A stretch of 64,000 nucleotides of DNA from Streptomyces sp. NBC_01237 (GTDB lineage Bacteria; Actinomycetota; Actinomycetes; Streptomycetales; Streptomycetaceae), in NCBI RefSeq assembly GCF_035917275.1, contig NZ_CP108508.1, positions 124,001 to 188,000 of the forward strand. The letters run 5' to 3'. The translations under genes were made by a program, and so were the position numbers. Below, one piece after another: positions 39,073-48,485 of the stretch (positions are counted from its first letter, which is position 1; each line of letters begins with the position of its first letter). The notes beneath the pieces are model-generated. The model had not been told where the DNA came from, ran no database searches, and saw nothing but the letters and a program-made list of their open reading frames with translations.

Positions 39073-39872
39073 CAGGCGTCGCCAGCAGATGAGTGCGCAC
39101 CCGAGAGTGAGGAAGGCTTCGTGGATGTCGTCGCGGATCTCCCAGCGGATCCGCAGGCGGCGGAACCAGTGCAGGTGGGCGAAGGCGCGCTCTACGACCC
39201 AGCGTTGGGTTCCGAGTCCGGAGCCGTGCTCGATGCCGCGTCTTGCGATCAGTGGCTTCACACCGAGCGCGCGGACGAGGCGACGGTATTTGTCGTGGTC
39301 GTATCCGCGGTCACCGAGCACGACGTCGGGGCGGTGTCGAGGTCTGCCGCGCTTGCCCCGTACGTGCGGCACTGCCTGGAGCAGTGGGATGAGCTGGGTG
39401 ACGTCGTTGCGGTTGCCGCCGGTCAGGGTGACGGCGAGCGGGATGCCAGTGGCGTCCGTGATCAGGTGGTGCTTGCTGCCCGTCTTGCCCCGGTCAACAG
39501 GGCTTCGTCCCGTCTTGGAGCCCCCTTTAACGCCCGGATGTGGGAGCCGTCGACGGCCGCCCGCGAGAAGTCCAGGGCGTCCGCGCTCCGGAGTTTGGCC
39601 AAGAGTGCTTCATGGAGCCGGGGCCACACGCCGACCTCGGTCCACTCGGCCAGGCGGCGCCAGCACGTCATGCCCGAACCGAAGCCGAGCTCCTGCGGCA
39701 GGTGTTCCCAGGCGATCCCGGTGTGCAGCACGAACAAGATGCCCTGAAACACCTGCCGGTCCGGATGCCGCTTCCGCCCCGGATGCCGGTACCGACGCTC
39801 AACCATCGGCAGCAGCGGCTCGATCACCGCCCACAGCTCGTCATCGACATCCCACGGCTTCCGCCGAGCCAC
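39037..39872 (-). pseudogene. IS5-type transposase in two frames (mutation or programmed frameshift)
   Basis: GTG start at 39872 after agggg. The first frame runs from MARRKPWDVDDELWAVIEPL through SRAAVDGSHIRALKG. At ttaaaggggg (about 39525) reading must pass to a second frame: GSKTGRSPVDRGKTGSKHHL, DVVLGDRGYDHDKYR, WVVERAFAHLHWFRRLRIRW. One G missing from the run explains it. Some IS5 relatives use a programmed frameshift, and the A3G5 run would suit slippage, so activity cannot be excluded. Confidence 0.8.
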
Positions 39873-40033
39873 TGCGCACCCCTAAATCAACGGCCTTGGA
39901 GTGATCCAACCACCTTGAAGATCATTTCGTTAGGAGTTCTAAGAGGGCGATTCATCCTCGTGCTTCATCCAGGATTGCCCGCTTGGGCACAGTTCTGGTT
40001 CGGCGTGGGCTCGGGGGATACTCCGCCGGTTCC

Positions 40034-40261
40034 TCAGGAGAGCCGAGTCGGCGGGAGGTGCCACCGACCGGAGTGGCCGGGCGGCAGCTCCATGTCGCGA
40101 CGGACCGCCGTGTAGTACTTCTCCCTGGCCTCTCGCTGCTTCTCCAGCTGAGCCGACCATGTGTCGGCGCTGCAGGCCGACGCGCGGAGAAGGAGTTCGA
40201 CTTCCATCACCGTGAGCGCCCATCCGTGTGCAGCCTCCACCACCTCTGGGGAGCCGAGCAT
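40034..40261 (-). pseudogene. C-terminal fragment of a conserved hypothetical protein
   Basis: Reads LGSPEVVEAAHGWALTVMEV, then SAQLEKQREAREKYYTAVRR. It looks like the helical tail of a common Streptomyces hypothetical protein, without its N-terminal half. It runs into SnoaL-like debris upstream. Confidence 0.45.
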
Positions 40262-40353
40262 CAGCAGCCCTTCTCCAGAAGGTGACCGGGCGTCAGTGGC
40301 GTCCACCAGAAGGGGAGCGGCGTCCGCGGGCGGAAGGGCCTGCGGATGACTGT

Positions 40354-40542
40354 CAGCTCGAAAGCCGTGACCAGCTCCCGGTAGATCTCGCGGGCCTCGG
40401 CCAGAACCACGGTCTCCTGCGGCATCGCTGGATCGTGCTCGCGGTAGTCCGCCGTACACAGATCGTCGTACGCGGGGATGCGGTCCCGTTCCTCAGTCTC
40501 TTCCAGGAAGCGCGAGGCCACGTCCTTGCTGCGAGTTTCCAT
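40354..40542 (-). pseudogene. SnoaL-like/ester cyclase N-terminal fragment
   Basis: ATG at 40542 with aggaagg upstream. Reads VASRFLEETEERDRIPAYDD, LCTADYREHDPAMPQETV and EIYRELVTAFEL, the first alpha-beta part of SnoaL-type NTF2-fold proteins. After 63 residues it joins unrelated sequence, so the active-site half is lost. Confidence 0.6.
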
Positions 40543-40847
40543 GCCCGCCTTCCTACCGGGGTCCGCCGTCCGGGACGGGGACCGTCACGCCCACGCGGCG
40601 GGTCACGCCCCCGCGCGTTGACGGGAAGCTCCCCTTCAGCCCTCTTCGCCACCGCAACCGCGCCCGGCTCCCGCCCGGCTCCCGCCCGGCTCGTGGCCGG
40701 TTGCGGGCCCAACTGCGGTTGCGGTGCTCCCGGAGGTATCGAGAATGAGTGCGTGGGCCGGATCGCACGGTGCCCCGCGTGTTCCGCGCCAGCCAGAAGC
40801 CCACGGAGACATCCGGGGCCCCGGCGCCGAGAATGAGGTGGACTGGT

Positions 40848-41276
40848 ATGCCGACGCTTCCCTGGGCCACGCCGAACCCGGCTCCGCCGCACACCCGGCG
40901 TATGTCATGGCATCCCGGTTCATCCTGAGATCAAAAGGCGACGTGCCGCGGTTCTTCTGGAAGTCCATGAAGGCATGGCGGCAGGTGCGCTCCGCACCGG
41001 GTGCGTTCGGCGCCTCCCTGGTCGCCCAGCCCCTCGCCGGCGTCTTCCTGACCCTGTCCGCGTGGGAGAACCGCGACGCGCTCTACACCTTCGCGGAGAC
41101 CGAACCCCACCGGAGCATCATGGACGCCATACGCCCCACCATGCGTTCGGCGACCAATCACCTTCTGGGAGGTCTCCACCGAAGACCTCCCGCTCACCTG
41201 GGACGACGCCCGCCGACGTCTCGACGAACAGGCCGAAGCCGACACCTCCCGGGGTCCGGGCGCCGCAGGTGGCTGA
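40848..41276 (+). pseudogene. spheroidene monooxygenase/DUF3291-like protein with two frameshifts
   Basis: The ATG at 40848 follows gaggtgg and encodes MPTLPWATPN. The body is in another frame: ASRFILRSKGDVPRFFWKSM, AFGASLVAQPLAGVFLTLSA and EPHRSIMDAIRPTMRS. Near 41158 an extra A shifts it again to TFWEVSTEDLPLTWDDARRR and a stop at 41276. All parts are in correct order and length (about 142 residues), so only two small indels separate it from an intact gene. Confidence 0.7.
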
Positions 41277-41489
41277 CCGCGACCAGAACAACGAACACGG
41301 CAGAGGGTCCACGGTTCCAGCTGTCGGCCAAATAGCGGAGCGAGCCCTGCACGCGGTCGACCGCGTGCGGTGTGATGGCGCCACTGCTTGACGGAAGACC
41401 CGTCCCCAGTCCTCAGGTGGCCCTGCCAGGGCGGTGCGTTGGGTGTGGGCGGGTGGTTGGGCGTCGAGGACGACGGCCCGCTCCGGACA

Positions 41490-42378
41490 CGGTTGCGGAG
41501 GCGGGCAGAACCCGGCGTCGGTGATGTCCCTGACCGCCGTGCCTGCCGGGGCCAGGTGGTCGGTGCTGATGTACAGGGTCATGCGGTAGGGGGTGTCGCG
41601 GGTGGAGACCGTGAGTGCCTCGAATCCGTAGCCGCCGCCGCGCTGCCCCCACAGCTCGATCCCGCAGGAGGTGGTCATACGGGAGAGGCCGAGGCCGTGC
41701 TCCTCGGTGCCGGCTGACACCCGGGTGGTCATCTTCCGCAGCTGCTTCCCGGGCAGCAGACGGCCTGCGCGCAGGGCGCGGTAGAAGCGGTCGAGGTCCC
41801 CCGGCCGTGCTGATCACCTCACCGGCGACGCGGAGTGGGGAGAAGCTGAACTCGGTGACGTCGACGCCCGGCAGGGGCATCTGGACCCGCGCGGTGGAGT
41901 AGGCCCTTCCGGACGGGCGTGGGAGCGCCTCACGGGTGCCCGGCGAGCTGGTGCCCCGCAGGTGGAGCAGGTCGACGATGCGCCGGCGCAGCTCGTCCTC
42001 ATAGGTACTGCCGGTGATGTTCTCCACGATCAGTTCGGCCAGCAGGTAGCTGGTGTTGGAGTACACGAACCGCCCGCCCGGCCGGCCGGGCGGCGGCTTC
42101 GACACGGCGACGGCCAGGGGCTCCCCCGGTGTCCAGGTCTCGTGCAGATGCTGGAGCCATGCCGGGCCGATCTGTTGGAGGGCGGGGTCGTTGAAGTAGT
42201 CGTACAGACCGCTGGTGTGGTTCAGCAGCTGCCGGACGATCATGCAACGGCCGTCGTGTCCCTTGCCCCGGACCACGCCCGGCAGCCACTTCTCCACCGT
42301 GTCGTCGACACCGAGCCGGCTCTCCGCCTCCGACTGCAGGACAAGGGCCCCCGCAAAACCCCACCGCTGCCCCTGCAC
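41490..42378 (-). pseudogene. serine hydrolase (beta-lactamase/DD-carboxypeptidase fold) remnant
   Basis: Keeps LVLQSEAESRLGVDDTVEKW, LLNHTSGLYDYFND, the YSN motif in GGRFVYSNTSYLLAELI, and, after an extra G in the G5 run near 41805, DLDRFYRALRAGRLLPG and YGFEALTVS. The N-terminal part with the catalytic SxxK is missing: at 42378 the sequence joins the duplicated module. A possible signal-peptide start, MKVTRKAAAG, lies at 42733 beyond the module, so the module may have split the gene. Confidence 0.75.
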
Positions 42379-42590
42379 CCCACACCGGCCTCAACTCTGG
42401 TGTTCCCCGCCCGGCTTCGCCGCCTTCGGGAACGGGGGCGGTGTACGGGAGTGGCGCACCACTTCACCCACCAGGAGGACCCGTGATCGAGACCGTGTAC
42501 AACGGCCAGGACCACCACGAGGACCGCATGTATCCGACCATCGGCGCCCCGGAGTCGTGCAGCTGCGCCGAACTTCTCCTGGACGAGGTG
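42367..42590 (+). repeat. duplicated 0.2-kb module, copy A
   Basis: About 80% identical to 44231-44455: both share cacaccggcctcaactct, a leader, an aggagg ribosome binding site and the start of a small gene. The conserved leader implies that the promoter or 5' UTR was duplicated with the coding start. Confidence 0.8.
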
Positions 42591-42620
42591 CGGCCTCCGT
42601 CCAGGTACAGACCCCGATGA
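42483..42620 (+). CDS. small protein, copy A (45 residues)
   Basis: GTG start at 42483 with perfect aggagg 7 bases upstream. The peptide starts MIETVYNGQDHHEDRMYP, is acidic and His-rich, then has a short Cys-containing part (ESCSCAELLL) and an Arg-rich end. No family is recognised. A paralogue starts at 44350. The conserved N-terminal 20 residues and variable, Cys-bearing C-terminus would suit a peptide precursor, but no modification enzyme is nearby. Confidence 0.5.
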   Translation: MIETVYNGQDHHEDRMYPTIGAPESCSCAELLLDEVRPPSRYRPR

Positions 42621-42796
42621 CCGCCCGACAGAAGGGCCCCGGCGCGGCGTGTGCCGAAACGGCCGGCAGAACTGCATGGCAATGCCCGCCATGGCCACCA
42701 CGGCCCGGCCGCTGCCTTGCGCGTGACCTTCATCGTGCTTCCCCTTCGATCAGTACTGACAGGCCGCAGGACCGCGGCCTCTCTGGGGGAACGACC

Positions 42797-43069
42797 ATGG
42801 AGTTCTCAGGACGCGGCCCAGGCGGCCACCATCCGCCCACGGGCCAGGACGACATCGAGGCAGCTGCCCGGCAGCTCCACGTACCGCCCCGGCCGGGCCG
42901 GGGCTACTCCACCACGGCGCCCACGGGCCGGACGGTGTCTCCGCTCGCGAGGCCCGGGGCGGAGCAGGACTTGACGGTCTTCCGCTGCCGGGACTCGGGT
43001 TCCGGCACACATTCCGTGAACGTGGTGGACGAGTTTCTTCTGATCGGCAGACTGGAGAGGTGCGGATAG
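42797..43069 (+). CDS. hypothetical protein
   Basis: 90 residues from an ATG preceded by ggggga. The first half is Gly/Pro-rich (MEFSGRGPGGHHPPTGQDD); the second (EQDLTVFRCRDSGSGTHSVN, VVDEFLLIGRLE) looks foldable. No family is recognised. It may be real or a remnant; codon use fits a Streptomyces gene only in the second half. Confidence 0.35.
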   Translation: MEFSGRGPGGHHPPTGQDDIEAAARQLHVPPRPGRGYSTTAPTGRTVSPLARPGAEQDLTVFRCRDSGSGTHSVNVVDEFLLIGRLERCG

Positions 43070-43457
43070 AGAGCGTGGCCAGGATCCATACAGTCCGGCT
43101 CGGCAACGGTCGGTACGGTCGTCGCCGCTCCAGTTCTGTCGGTGGCCGGCACTCCGCTGCTGCGTCATATGTCGCGCACTTCCGAGGCGCACCGGCGGAG
43201 ACCGGCTGACCATCCGGCGTTCCGGGGCGGGCCAGGATCAGATGGCCCCGAGGCCATCGGGCTGACACCCGGGAGCGCGCCCGGGTCGGTGGCCGTGCGC
43301 CGCTGTGGCTTCTGCGTTCCCAGGGGTTCCGTGGCGAAGAGCAGCCCCTTGCCGACGACTGACGCACGCGGAATCATGACTGCCTTCACCCCTACGAACA
43401 TTCGGCCGTCAAGCGTACCGGTACCCGAGGCCGGGACGTGAGCATTCCGGGAGAATC

Positions 43458-43886
43458 ATGGTCATCGCTGTCGTCTTCCTCGTCGTCTCCCTGGGCGCGA
43501 GCGTGATCTACGGCCGACTGCTGGACCGCCAGCTCAAGGGCCCGCAGCTGCGGGCCGCCTGGGCGGAGGGGCACACGGCCGAGGCCCGGTGCACGGCCGT
43601 GCGTACCGAGGAGGGGCAGGACGCCGAGGGCGGTTTCGTCACCTACGAATACCCCACGCTGGAATTCCGTACGGCCGACGGGCGCACCATCAGCATCGAG
43701 GAGCGCCAATCGCGTCACGTCCCGGCCGAGGGAGAGTTCGTGACGGTCCACTACAGCGCCCGGAATCCGGAGGGGGCGACCACCCGTGCCGCCTCGTTCG
43801 GCATGCTCCACGCCAGAGCCCTGATCACCGGGGTGGGTGCGGTGCTGGCGGTGGCCATCGCGTCCGCCCTGGCCCTGATGGTCTGA
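43458..43886 (+). CDS. DUF3592 membrane protein
   Basis: 142 residues. An N-terminal transmembrane helix (2-18), an extracytoplasmic or cytoplasmic beta domain (about 40-110: VRTEEGQDAEGGFVTYEYPT, FRTADGRTISIEERQ, VTVHYSARNPE) and a C-terminal helix (about 120-140). This layout matches DUF3592, of unknown function. The ATG has gggaga 7 bases upstream. It is isolated. Confidence 0.85.
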   Translation: MVIAVVFLVVSLGASVIYGRLLDRQLKGPQLRAAWAEGHTAEARCTAVRTEEGQDAEGGFVTYEYPTLEFRTADGRTISIEERQSRHVPAEGEFVTVHYSARNPEGATTRAASFGMLHARALITGVGAVLAVAIASALALMV

Positions 43887-44230
43887 CCCCGGGACTCGTA
43901 CGCCGGGCTTCATCCGGCCGGCACTACGCACTCCTGTTCCACGTCCTGGCACCCGTCGCCCGGCCTCGGGCGGCCGCCCCGGTCGGCGCGGTGCGAACGG
44001 GTCGTGCCCTGAGTCGTGCCCCAGGTGCCGTCCTGGGTCGCCTCCCCGGGCCGCGTCGGGGTGCTCGTGCGGCGGGCCCACGACACGCTCCGACCTGGGG
44101 GACAAGGGCGCTGAGTGCAGGGCCGGCGGCGCCTGCTACTTGCCTGCAGAAGGGTCTGTGCGCAGCCGGACCCGTCGCCGCCGTTCGATGCGGTGAACCC
44201 TCCAGCCCGGCCGGCGCCGTCCCCGGCGAC

Positions 44231-44460
44231 AGCTGCCACTGCACGTCACACCGGCCTCAACTCTCTTGTTCTCCGCCCTGTTTCGCCGTCTTGGGGTGCT
44301 GGGGCGGTGTAGGGAGTGCCGCACCGCTTCACCCATCAGGAGGACCCTCGTGATCGAGACAGTGTACGACGGCCAGGACCACCACGAGGACCGCATGTAC
44401 CCAACCTTCGGCGACCCGGAGCCGTGCGCCTCTGCGAAGGACTCACCGCCCACGAGGTAT
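44231..44460 (+). repeat. duplicated module, copy B, with truncated small gene
   Basis: Same leader and aggagg site as copy A, then a GTG at 44350 encoding MIETVYDGQDHHEDRMYPTF. After GDPEPCASAKDSPPTRYGPR the frame runs antisense into the beta-propeller remnant with no early stop, so this copy has lost its own end. Confidence 0.75.
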
Positions 44461-44514
44461 GGCCCCAGGACGAGAACGCGCCTTGCCAGTTGCCTTGCGA
44501 CAACCGCAGCGGGA

Positions 44515-45124
44515 CCAGGTGTCACCGCCGGTGGAGATGGCCGCCGTGACAGCCTTGGTAGCGGTGTCGATGACGGAGTCCGTTCCGCCGACGTAGTTGG
44601 CGGCACAGGCGCGGGCGCCGTCCGCGCTGACAATCACCGCCGTCGGCATCGCGCCGACGGCGACGGACGCAACGGTCGCCCCGGTCGCCAGGTCCATGAC
44701 CCGGACGGTATCGGCACCCTGGTCGGCGACGTACGCCTGCGCGCCCGTAGAGCTGATGGCGATGTCGAAGGGGGAGGTCCCGACCGGGTACGTGACTGTC
44801 ACGATGTTGGATCGATGACGGTCAGCTTGCCCGCCTCGACTTGATGACATAGACGCGCTCTCCGTCGGGGGCGATCGCCGCGCCCTGGGGCGAATCCCCG
44901 GCCGGAATGCTGGCCACGGTGGTGCCGGTGACCGTATCGCTTGCGGAAACGGTGTCCGCATCGTGGTTGGCGAAGTACGCCGTCGGATGCGCGGCGGCCG
45001 CAGCGGCTCGCCCGGCAATGCCGGCCGTCAGCCCCGTGGCGGCCAGGACCACGCTCACAGCCAGAACCGCCGCCCAGCGCAACAGACCGCCCCGTCGCCG
45101 GGTGACCACTGTGGGACTGTTCAT
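44515..45124 (-). pseudogene. secreted YVTN-type beta-propeller protein, frameshifted and truncated
   Basis: ATG at 45124 after gggagg. A signal peptide ends near AAAA at about 45. Propeller repeats follow: AYFANHDADTVSASDTVTGT, TVASIPAGDSPQGAAIAPDG, then after two small deletions near 44825 VTVTYPVGTSPFDIAISSTG, AYVADQGADTVRVMDLATGA and VGAMPTAVIVSADGARACAA. Only about three to four blades remain before unrelated sequence. Full relatives have seven blades. Confidence 0.8.
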
Positions 45125-45257
45125 TTGGAACCTCCCCCCTCGCCCACGCCTGCGCGCGGGCCCGCACGAAAAGAGGCTTTGTCGGCACCTCGGCGGATCA
45201 ACCCGACCACGGGGCCGGACCGGTGGAAGAACACAGAGCCCCGCCCGGCCTGCCGGG

Positions 45258-45584
45258 TCAGAGGTTCGCATCGAGGAATTCCTTCAGCTACCTCTTGAAG
45301 AGAGCCCCGATCCGGGTCGCCGTGACCTGGCCCGCCTTGAACAGCAGCAGCGTCGGAACCTGCTGCACACCGTGCTGCGGGCGGTCTGCGGGTTGTGGTC
45401 GACGTTGAGCTTGGCGATCATGACTCCCCTCGTACTCCTCGGCCGGCCCGTCGAGCAGTGGGGTGATCATCCTGGACGGCCCGGACCACTCCGCCCCTAA
45501 AGTTCACCAGCACCGGTCCGGCCGCCTTGAGGACGGCACCGTCGAACGAGCCGTCCGTCCCTCTCAAATGATCTTGTCGGACAT
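45258..45584 (-). pseudogene. thioredoxin pseudogene lacking its active-site cysteines
   Basis: Length and order match a 108-residue thioredoxin: MSDKII, DGSFDGAVLKAAGPVLVNF, MITPLLDGPAEEYEG, GVQQVPTLLLFKAGQVTATR, IGALFKR, LKEFLDANL. It has a TGA after MSDKII, frameshifts, a TAG between FKR and LKEF (CAG expected), and the redox motif reads SGPS instead of CGPC. It is therefore dead by several independent changes. Confidence 0.85.
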
Positions 45585-45699
45585 CCGCGCCCCTTCACTT
45601 CCCTCACAAGCTGGGCGTACTCGCCCTGCCCGCGCCACCACACCGGCCCCGGCCGAATCCCCCGCACCCCCAGGACGGCAGTAGTTCTTCGGGCGTTGG

Positions 45700-47253
45700 T
45701 CAGGACGCCCGGCGGCGGAGTTCCTTCTTGTCGGGCTTGCCCGCGTCGGTCAGCGGCAGCGCGTCCACGAAGTCGATGCGGTCCGGGACGTACAGCTCCC
45801 CACGGCCCGCGCGGACCAGGGCGCGCAGTTCGTCCGCGTCAGCGGTACTGCCGGGGGCGAGGACCACGGTGGCGTGGATGCGTTCGATGCGGCCCTGGTC
45901 GCGGACGCCGTAGACGGCGCTGTGCCGGACGTCGGGGTGGGTATGGAGGAAGCCCTCCAGTTCGGTGGTGTACACATGGCCGCCGACCACGACGATCATG
46001 TCCTTGATGCGGTCGACGACGGTGAGGTAGCCCTTGGCGTCGAGGCGGCCGAGGTCGCCGGTGTGCAGCCAGCCGTCCTCCTCCAGCACCTCGGCGGTCA
46101 GTGCGGGGTCCTTCCAGTAGCCGTCCATCACCTGGGGGCCCCGCACGCAGATCTCCCCGACCTCCCCGTACGGAAGCACCATGCCGTTCTCGTCGCGGAT
46201 CTCGACCTCTACGCCGGGAATCACGCGGCCCGCGGTGCGCAGGACATCCAGCCGGTCCGGGTCGTGCTCCTCGGCGGGCAGCACGCTTACGGCCCCGGCC
46301 TCGAACTGCCCGTAACTCTGCTGCAGGACACGGCCGAAGCGGCGGACGGCCTCGGCGACGCGGACCGGGGAGGACTGGCAACTGCCGTAGGTGATCCGCC
46401 GCAGGCTGGAGGTGTCGGTGCGGTCGATGTCCGGATGGTCGAGGACCTGGTAGAGATGCGGGGGCAGCAGGAGTACATGCGTGACCCGCTCGCGTTCGAG
46501 CGTCGCAAGAACCTCTCCGGGGTCGAAGCTGTCATGCAGGACGACGGTCCCGCCGCTCGCGAGCGTGGCGTCGGCGAGGAAGCCGCCCGCGTGCGAGAGG
46601 GGCGTGCACACCAGGTCGCGGCGGGCCGCGCCGAACAGCTCCTGCATCAGGCCGGTGGTCCGCATCCTGGCGAATGTGCCGCGTACACCCTTGGGGTGAC
46701 CGGTGGTTCCACCGGAATGCCGGATCATGCACAGGTCCTCGGGGCGCGCCCTGCTCTCCACGGGATGCTCCGGCTGCGACGCGGCGAGCGCGAGGAGGTC
46801 TGCACCGGAAGCCGGGGCTTCCGAAGGAACCGGTCCGAGCACCAGGACCTGTTCCACCGGCACCGCCTCGGTGATCTGTGCGGCGCGGGCAGCCAGTCGC
46901 GGGTCGACGACGAGCGCGTACGTCTCCACGTCGGCCACGATCTTCGCCTGCACGTCCGGACCGAGTCTGTTGTACAGGTGGTTGTAGTGCGCGCCCAGCA
47001 GGTTCACCGCGTAGCGCACCGCGATGGTCTCCGGCAGATTCCCGCACAGCAAGGTCACCGCCCTTCCCGGCCCCACCCCGCGCTCTTCGAGGGCGAGCGC
47101 CATCCGGTACACCAGGGAACGGAACTCCGATGCCCCGATGCGGCGTTCACCACGCTCCCCGGCGACGAGAATCTCGCGGCCCGGGATGTCGGAGAGGCCG
47201 TCGAGGATGTCCTCGACGTAGTTGCGGAACGCGTGGCCTGTTGGGGCAGACAT
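45700..47253 (-). CDS. AMP-dependent acyl-CoA ligase/synthetase
   Basis: 517 residues, complete ANL adenylating enzyme. The ATP loop is HSGGTTGHPKGVRG (179-192); YGQFEAG and a PxVEVEIRDENG region follow, then GWLHTGDLG, the hinge VDRIKDMIVVVGGHVYTTEL, and the C-terminal catalytic Lys in TDAGKPDKKEL. It activates a carboxylic acid as acyl-AMP and transfers it to CoA or a carrier protein. The substrate is unknown. The ATG at 47253 has ggagagg upstream; the longer frame to 47802 shows no homologous sequence. A KASIII-like gene 2 kb away suggests a former shared pathway. Confidence 0.9.
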   Translation of the reverse strand: MSAPTGHAFRNYVEDILDGLSDIPGREILVAGERGERRIGASEFRSLVYRMALALEERGVGPGRAVTLLCGNLPETIAVRYAVNLLGAHYNHLYNRLGPDVQAKIVADVETYALVVDPRLAARAAQITEAVPVEQVLVLGPVPSEAPASGADLLALAASQPEHPVESRARPEDLCMIRHSGGTTGHPKGVRGTFARMRTTGLMQELFGAARRDLVCTPLSHAGGFLADATLASGGTVVLHDSFDPGEVLATLERERVTHVLLLPPHLYQVLDHPDIDRTDTSSLRRITYGSCQSSPVRVAEAVRRFGRVLQQSYGQFEAGAVSVLPAEEHDPDRLDVLRTAGRVIPGVEVEIRDENGMVLPYGEVGEICVRGPQVMDGYWKDPALTAEVLEEDGWLHTGDLGRLDAKGYLTVVDRIKDMIVVVGGHVYTTELEGFLHTHPDVRHSAVYGVRDQGRIERIHATVVLAPGSTADADELRALVRAGRGELYVPDRIDFVDALPLTDAGKPDKKELRRRAS

Positions 47254-47822
47254 GGGGCCTCTCCGGCTTGATGCTGGTGAAGTGGGGGATCGCGGGACTC
47301 GGCTGCGACCCCCAGTACAGCCAGGATCGGCGCCGTCGATCAAGAGCGCGCTGAGAGAAAAGGGATGCGACCAGCCTCTTTGGCCTGATCCGGTCCATGG
47401 GAATCGCCAGTGGGCGGCATCGCCCGTCCTCTCTCCTGGACGAACAGCATCAGAGCGCGGAGGCCGGGGGGCTGCGACCGCGCGAAACCTCCGGCCGAAC
47501 GGGCACCTCGCAGGTCCGCGTCCAGGAACGCCGCCCGCTCCCCGTCGGCGCTCCCCCACCCGGTCTCCGCTACCCAGCCGCCCTTGAACAACAGCCGCGT
47601 CGAGGCCACTTCCGCGTGCCAGGCATCGTGGGCAGGACCGCGACCGTCGGCGCATCCTTCGCCCGCAGTCGGTTGCGGCCTCTTCACCCGCCCATCCGCC
47701 CGTCCGTAGCGCCAATCCCTGCTGGTCCGCTCGTGCACTCCGACGGGCCGGCAGGCTACGCGTTCCCCATCCCTTGATCCACAAGGGAAAGGTAGAGTTC
47801 ACGCTCCTTCAGCAGCCGCGGC
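47254..47822. other. gap upstream of the ligase gene
   Basis: It contains the ligase leader. A minus-strand stretch near 47500-47610 (TRLLFKGGWVAETGWG) vaguely recalls the C-terminal half of a thioredoxin, but too little remains to call it. Confidence 0.35.
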
Positions 47823-48218
47823 ATGTCTGCCACTGACTCCGCCTACGTCTACGTCTGGGCTGACGGCGTCCACCTGCGAATCCATCAGTACCCCAAAGTC
47901 GTCAAGCGCCTTACGGACGACGAGGACGAGCCGCTGGCCTTCATCGACTTTCCCGCCGAACACTGGATCCATCTGCGGACCACCAACCTGAACGAGTCGA
48001 CCTTCGCCACCGTGCGCCTGAGGACCAAGGCTGCCAAGGGAGCCGGCAGCCGAGGCACCGCCCTCGCCATGGTCTTCAAGCTGATCGATTCGCTGATCGA
48101 TTCCGCCCGGGCCCGGTGGCGGGCCGTGAACGCCCCGTACCTCGTCGCCCTCGTTCGTGCAGGAGCCCGGTTCGAACGAGGGCAGGCCGCCGAACACCCC
48201 GAGGCCGTCGAGGCATGA
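47823..48218 (+). pseudogene. IS256-family transposase with internal deletion
   Basis: The start MSATDSAYVYVWADGVHLRI is the region of the first catalytic Asp. It jumps in frame to YPKVVKRLTDDEDEPLAFID and FPAEHWIHLRTTNLNESTFA, which carries the catalytic Glu, and ends RWRAVNAPYLVALVRAGARF. Roughly 200 residues between them, with the second Asp, are missing, as are residues before DSAYVYV. Confidence 0.85.
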
Positions 48219-48262
48219 TCGCGGGACCTTGGGCCGGGTGTCAGGCGCGTGGTAGTGAGGCT

Positions 48263-48390
48263 ATTGCTTGGTGCCGGTGCGCAGGGCCTCGATGAACCAG
48301 GCGAATACTGGCGCCAGGCTCGGCGGGACGAGCGTCACCTCATGGCCGGCACCGGCCAGAGCACGGGTCAGGGGCAACGGAGCCCGGCCG
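48263..48390 (-). pseudogene. C-terminal fragment of an unidentified enzyme
   Basis: The minus strand reads LTRALAGAGHEVTLVPPSLA, then VFAWFIEALRTGTKQ and a stop. It looks like a genuine protein end, but the family is not certain. Confidence 0.35.
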
Positions 48391-48485
48391 TGCGACGGCG
48401 CACCCGTCGCAGTACGACATCACACGCATGAGCTTCCCTCGGACATGGGGCGGCTACCCCGGGCACCATCAGTGACAGCCGCCAC

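Larger units (their letters stand above)
38598..39940. mobile_element. IS5-like element apparently enclosing a passenger gene
   Basis: Inverted repeats agaactcctaacggaatga at 38598-38616 and the complement of agaactcctaacgaaatga at 39922-39940 match in 18 of 19 bases. Between them lie a 134-residue plus-strand gene and a minus-strand IS5-type transposase, converging and overlapping by 36 bases. No copy of the repeat is found next to the transposase 3' end. The alternative is a transposase truncated at 39037 plus a chance leftover end from another copy. Confidence 0.6.

Noticed and set aside
42483..42620. Definite RiPP precursor
   Set aside because: The leader-plus-Cys pattern is suggestive, but no lanthipeptide, cyclodehydratase, lasso or radical-SAM enzyme is encoded nearby, so it is kept only as a small protein of unknown role.
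47500..47610. Second thioredoxin fragment
   Set aside because: Only about 15 residues look similar, and the surrounding frame has no other thioredoxin feature.
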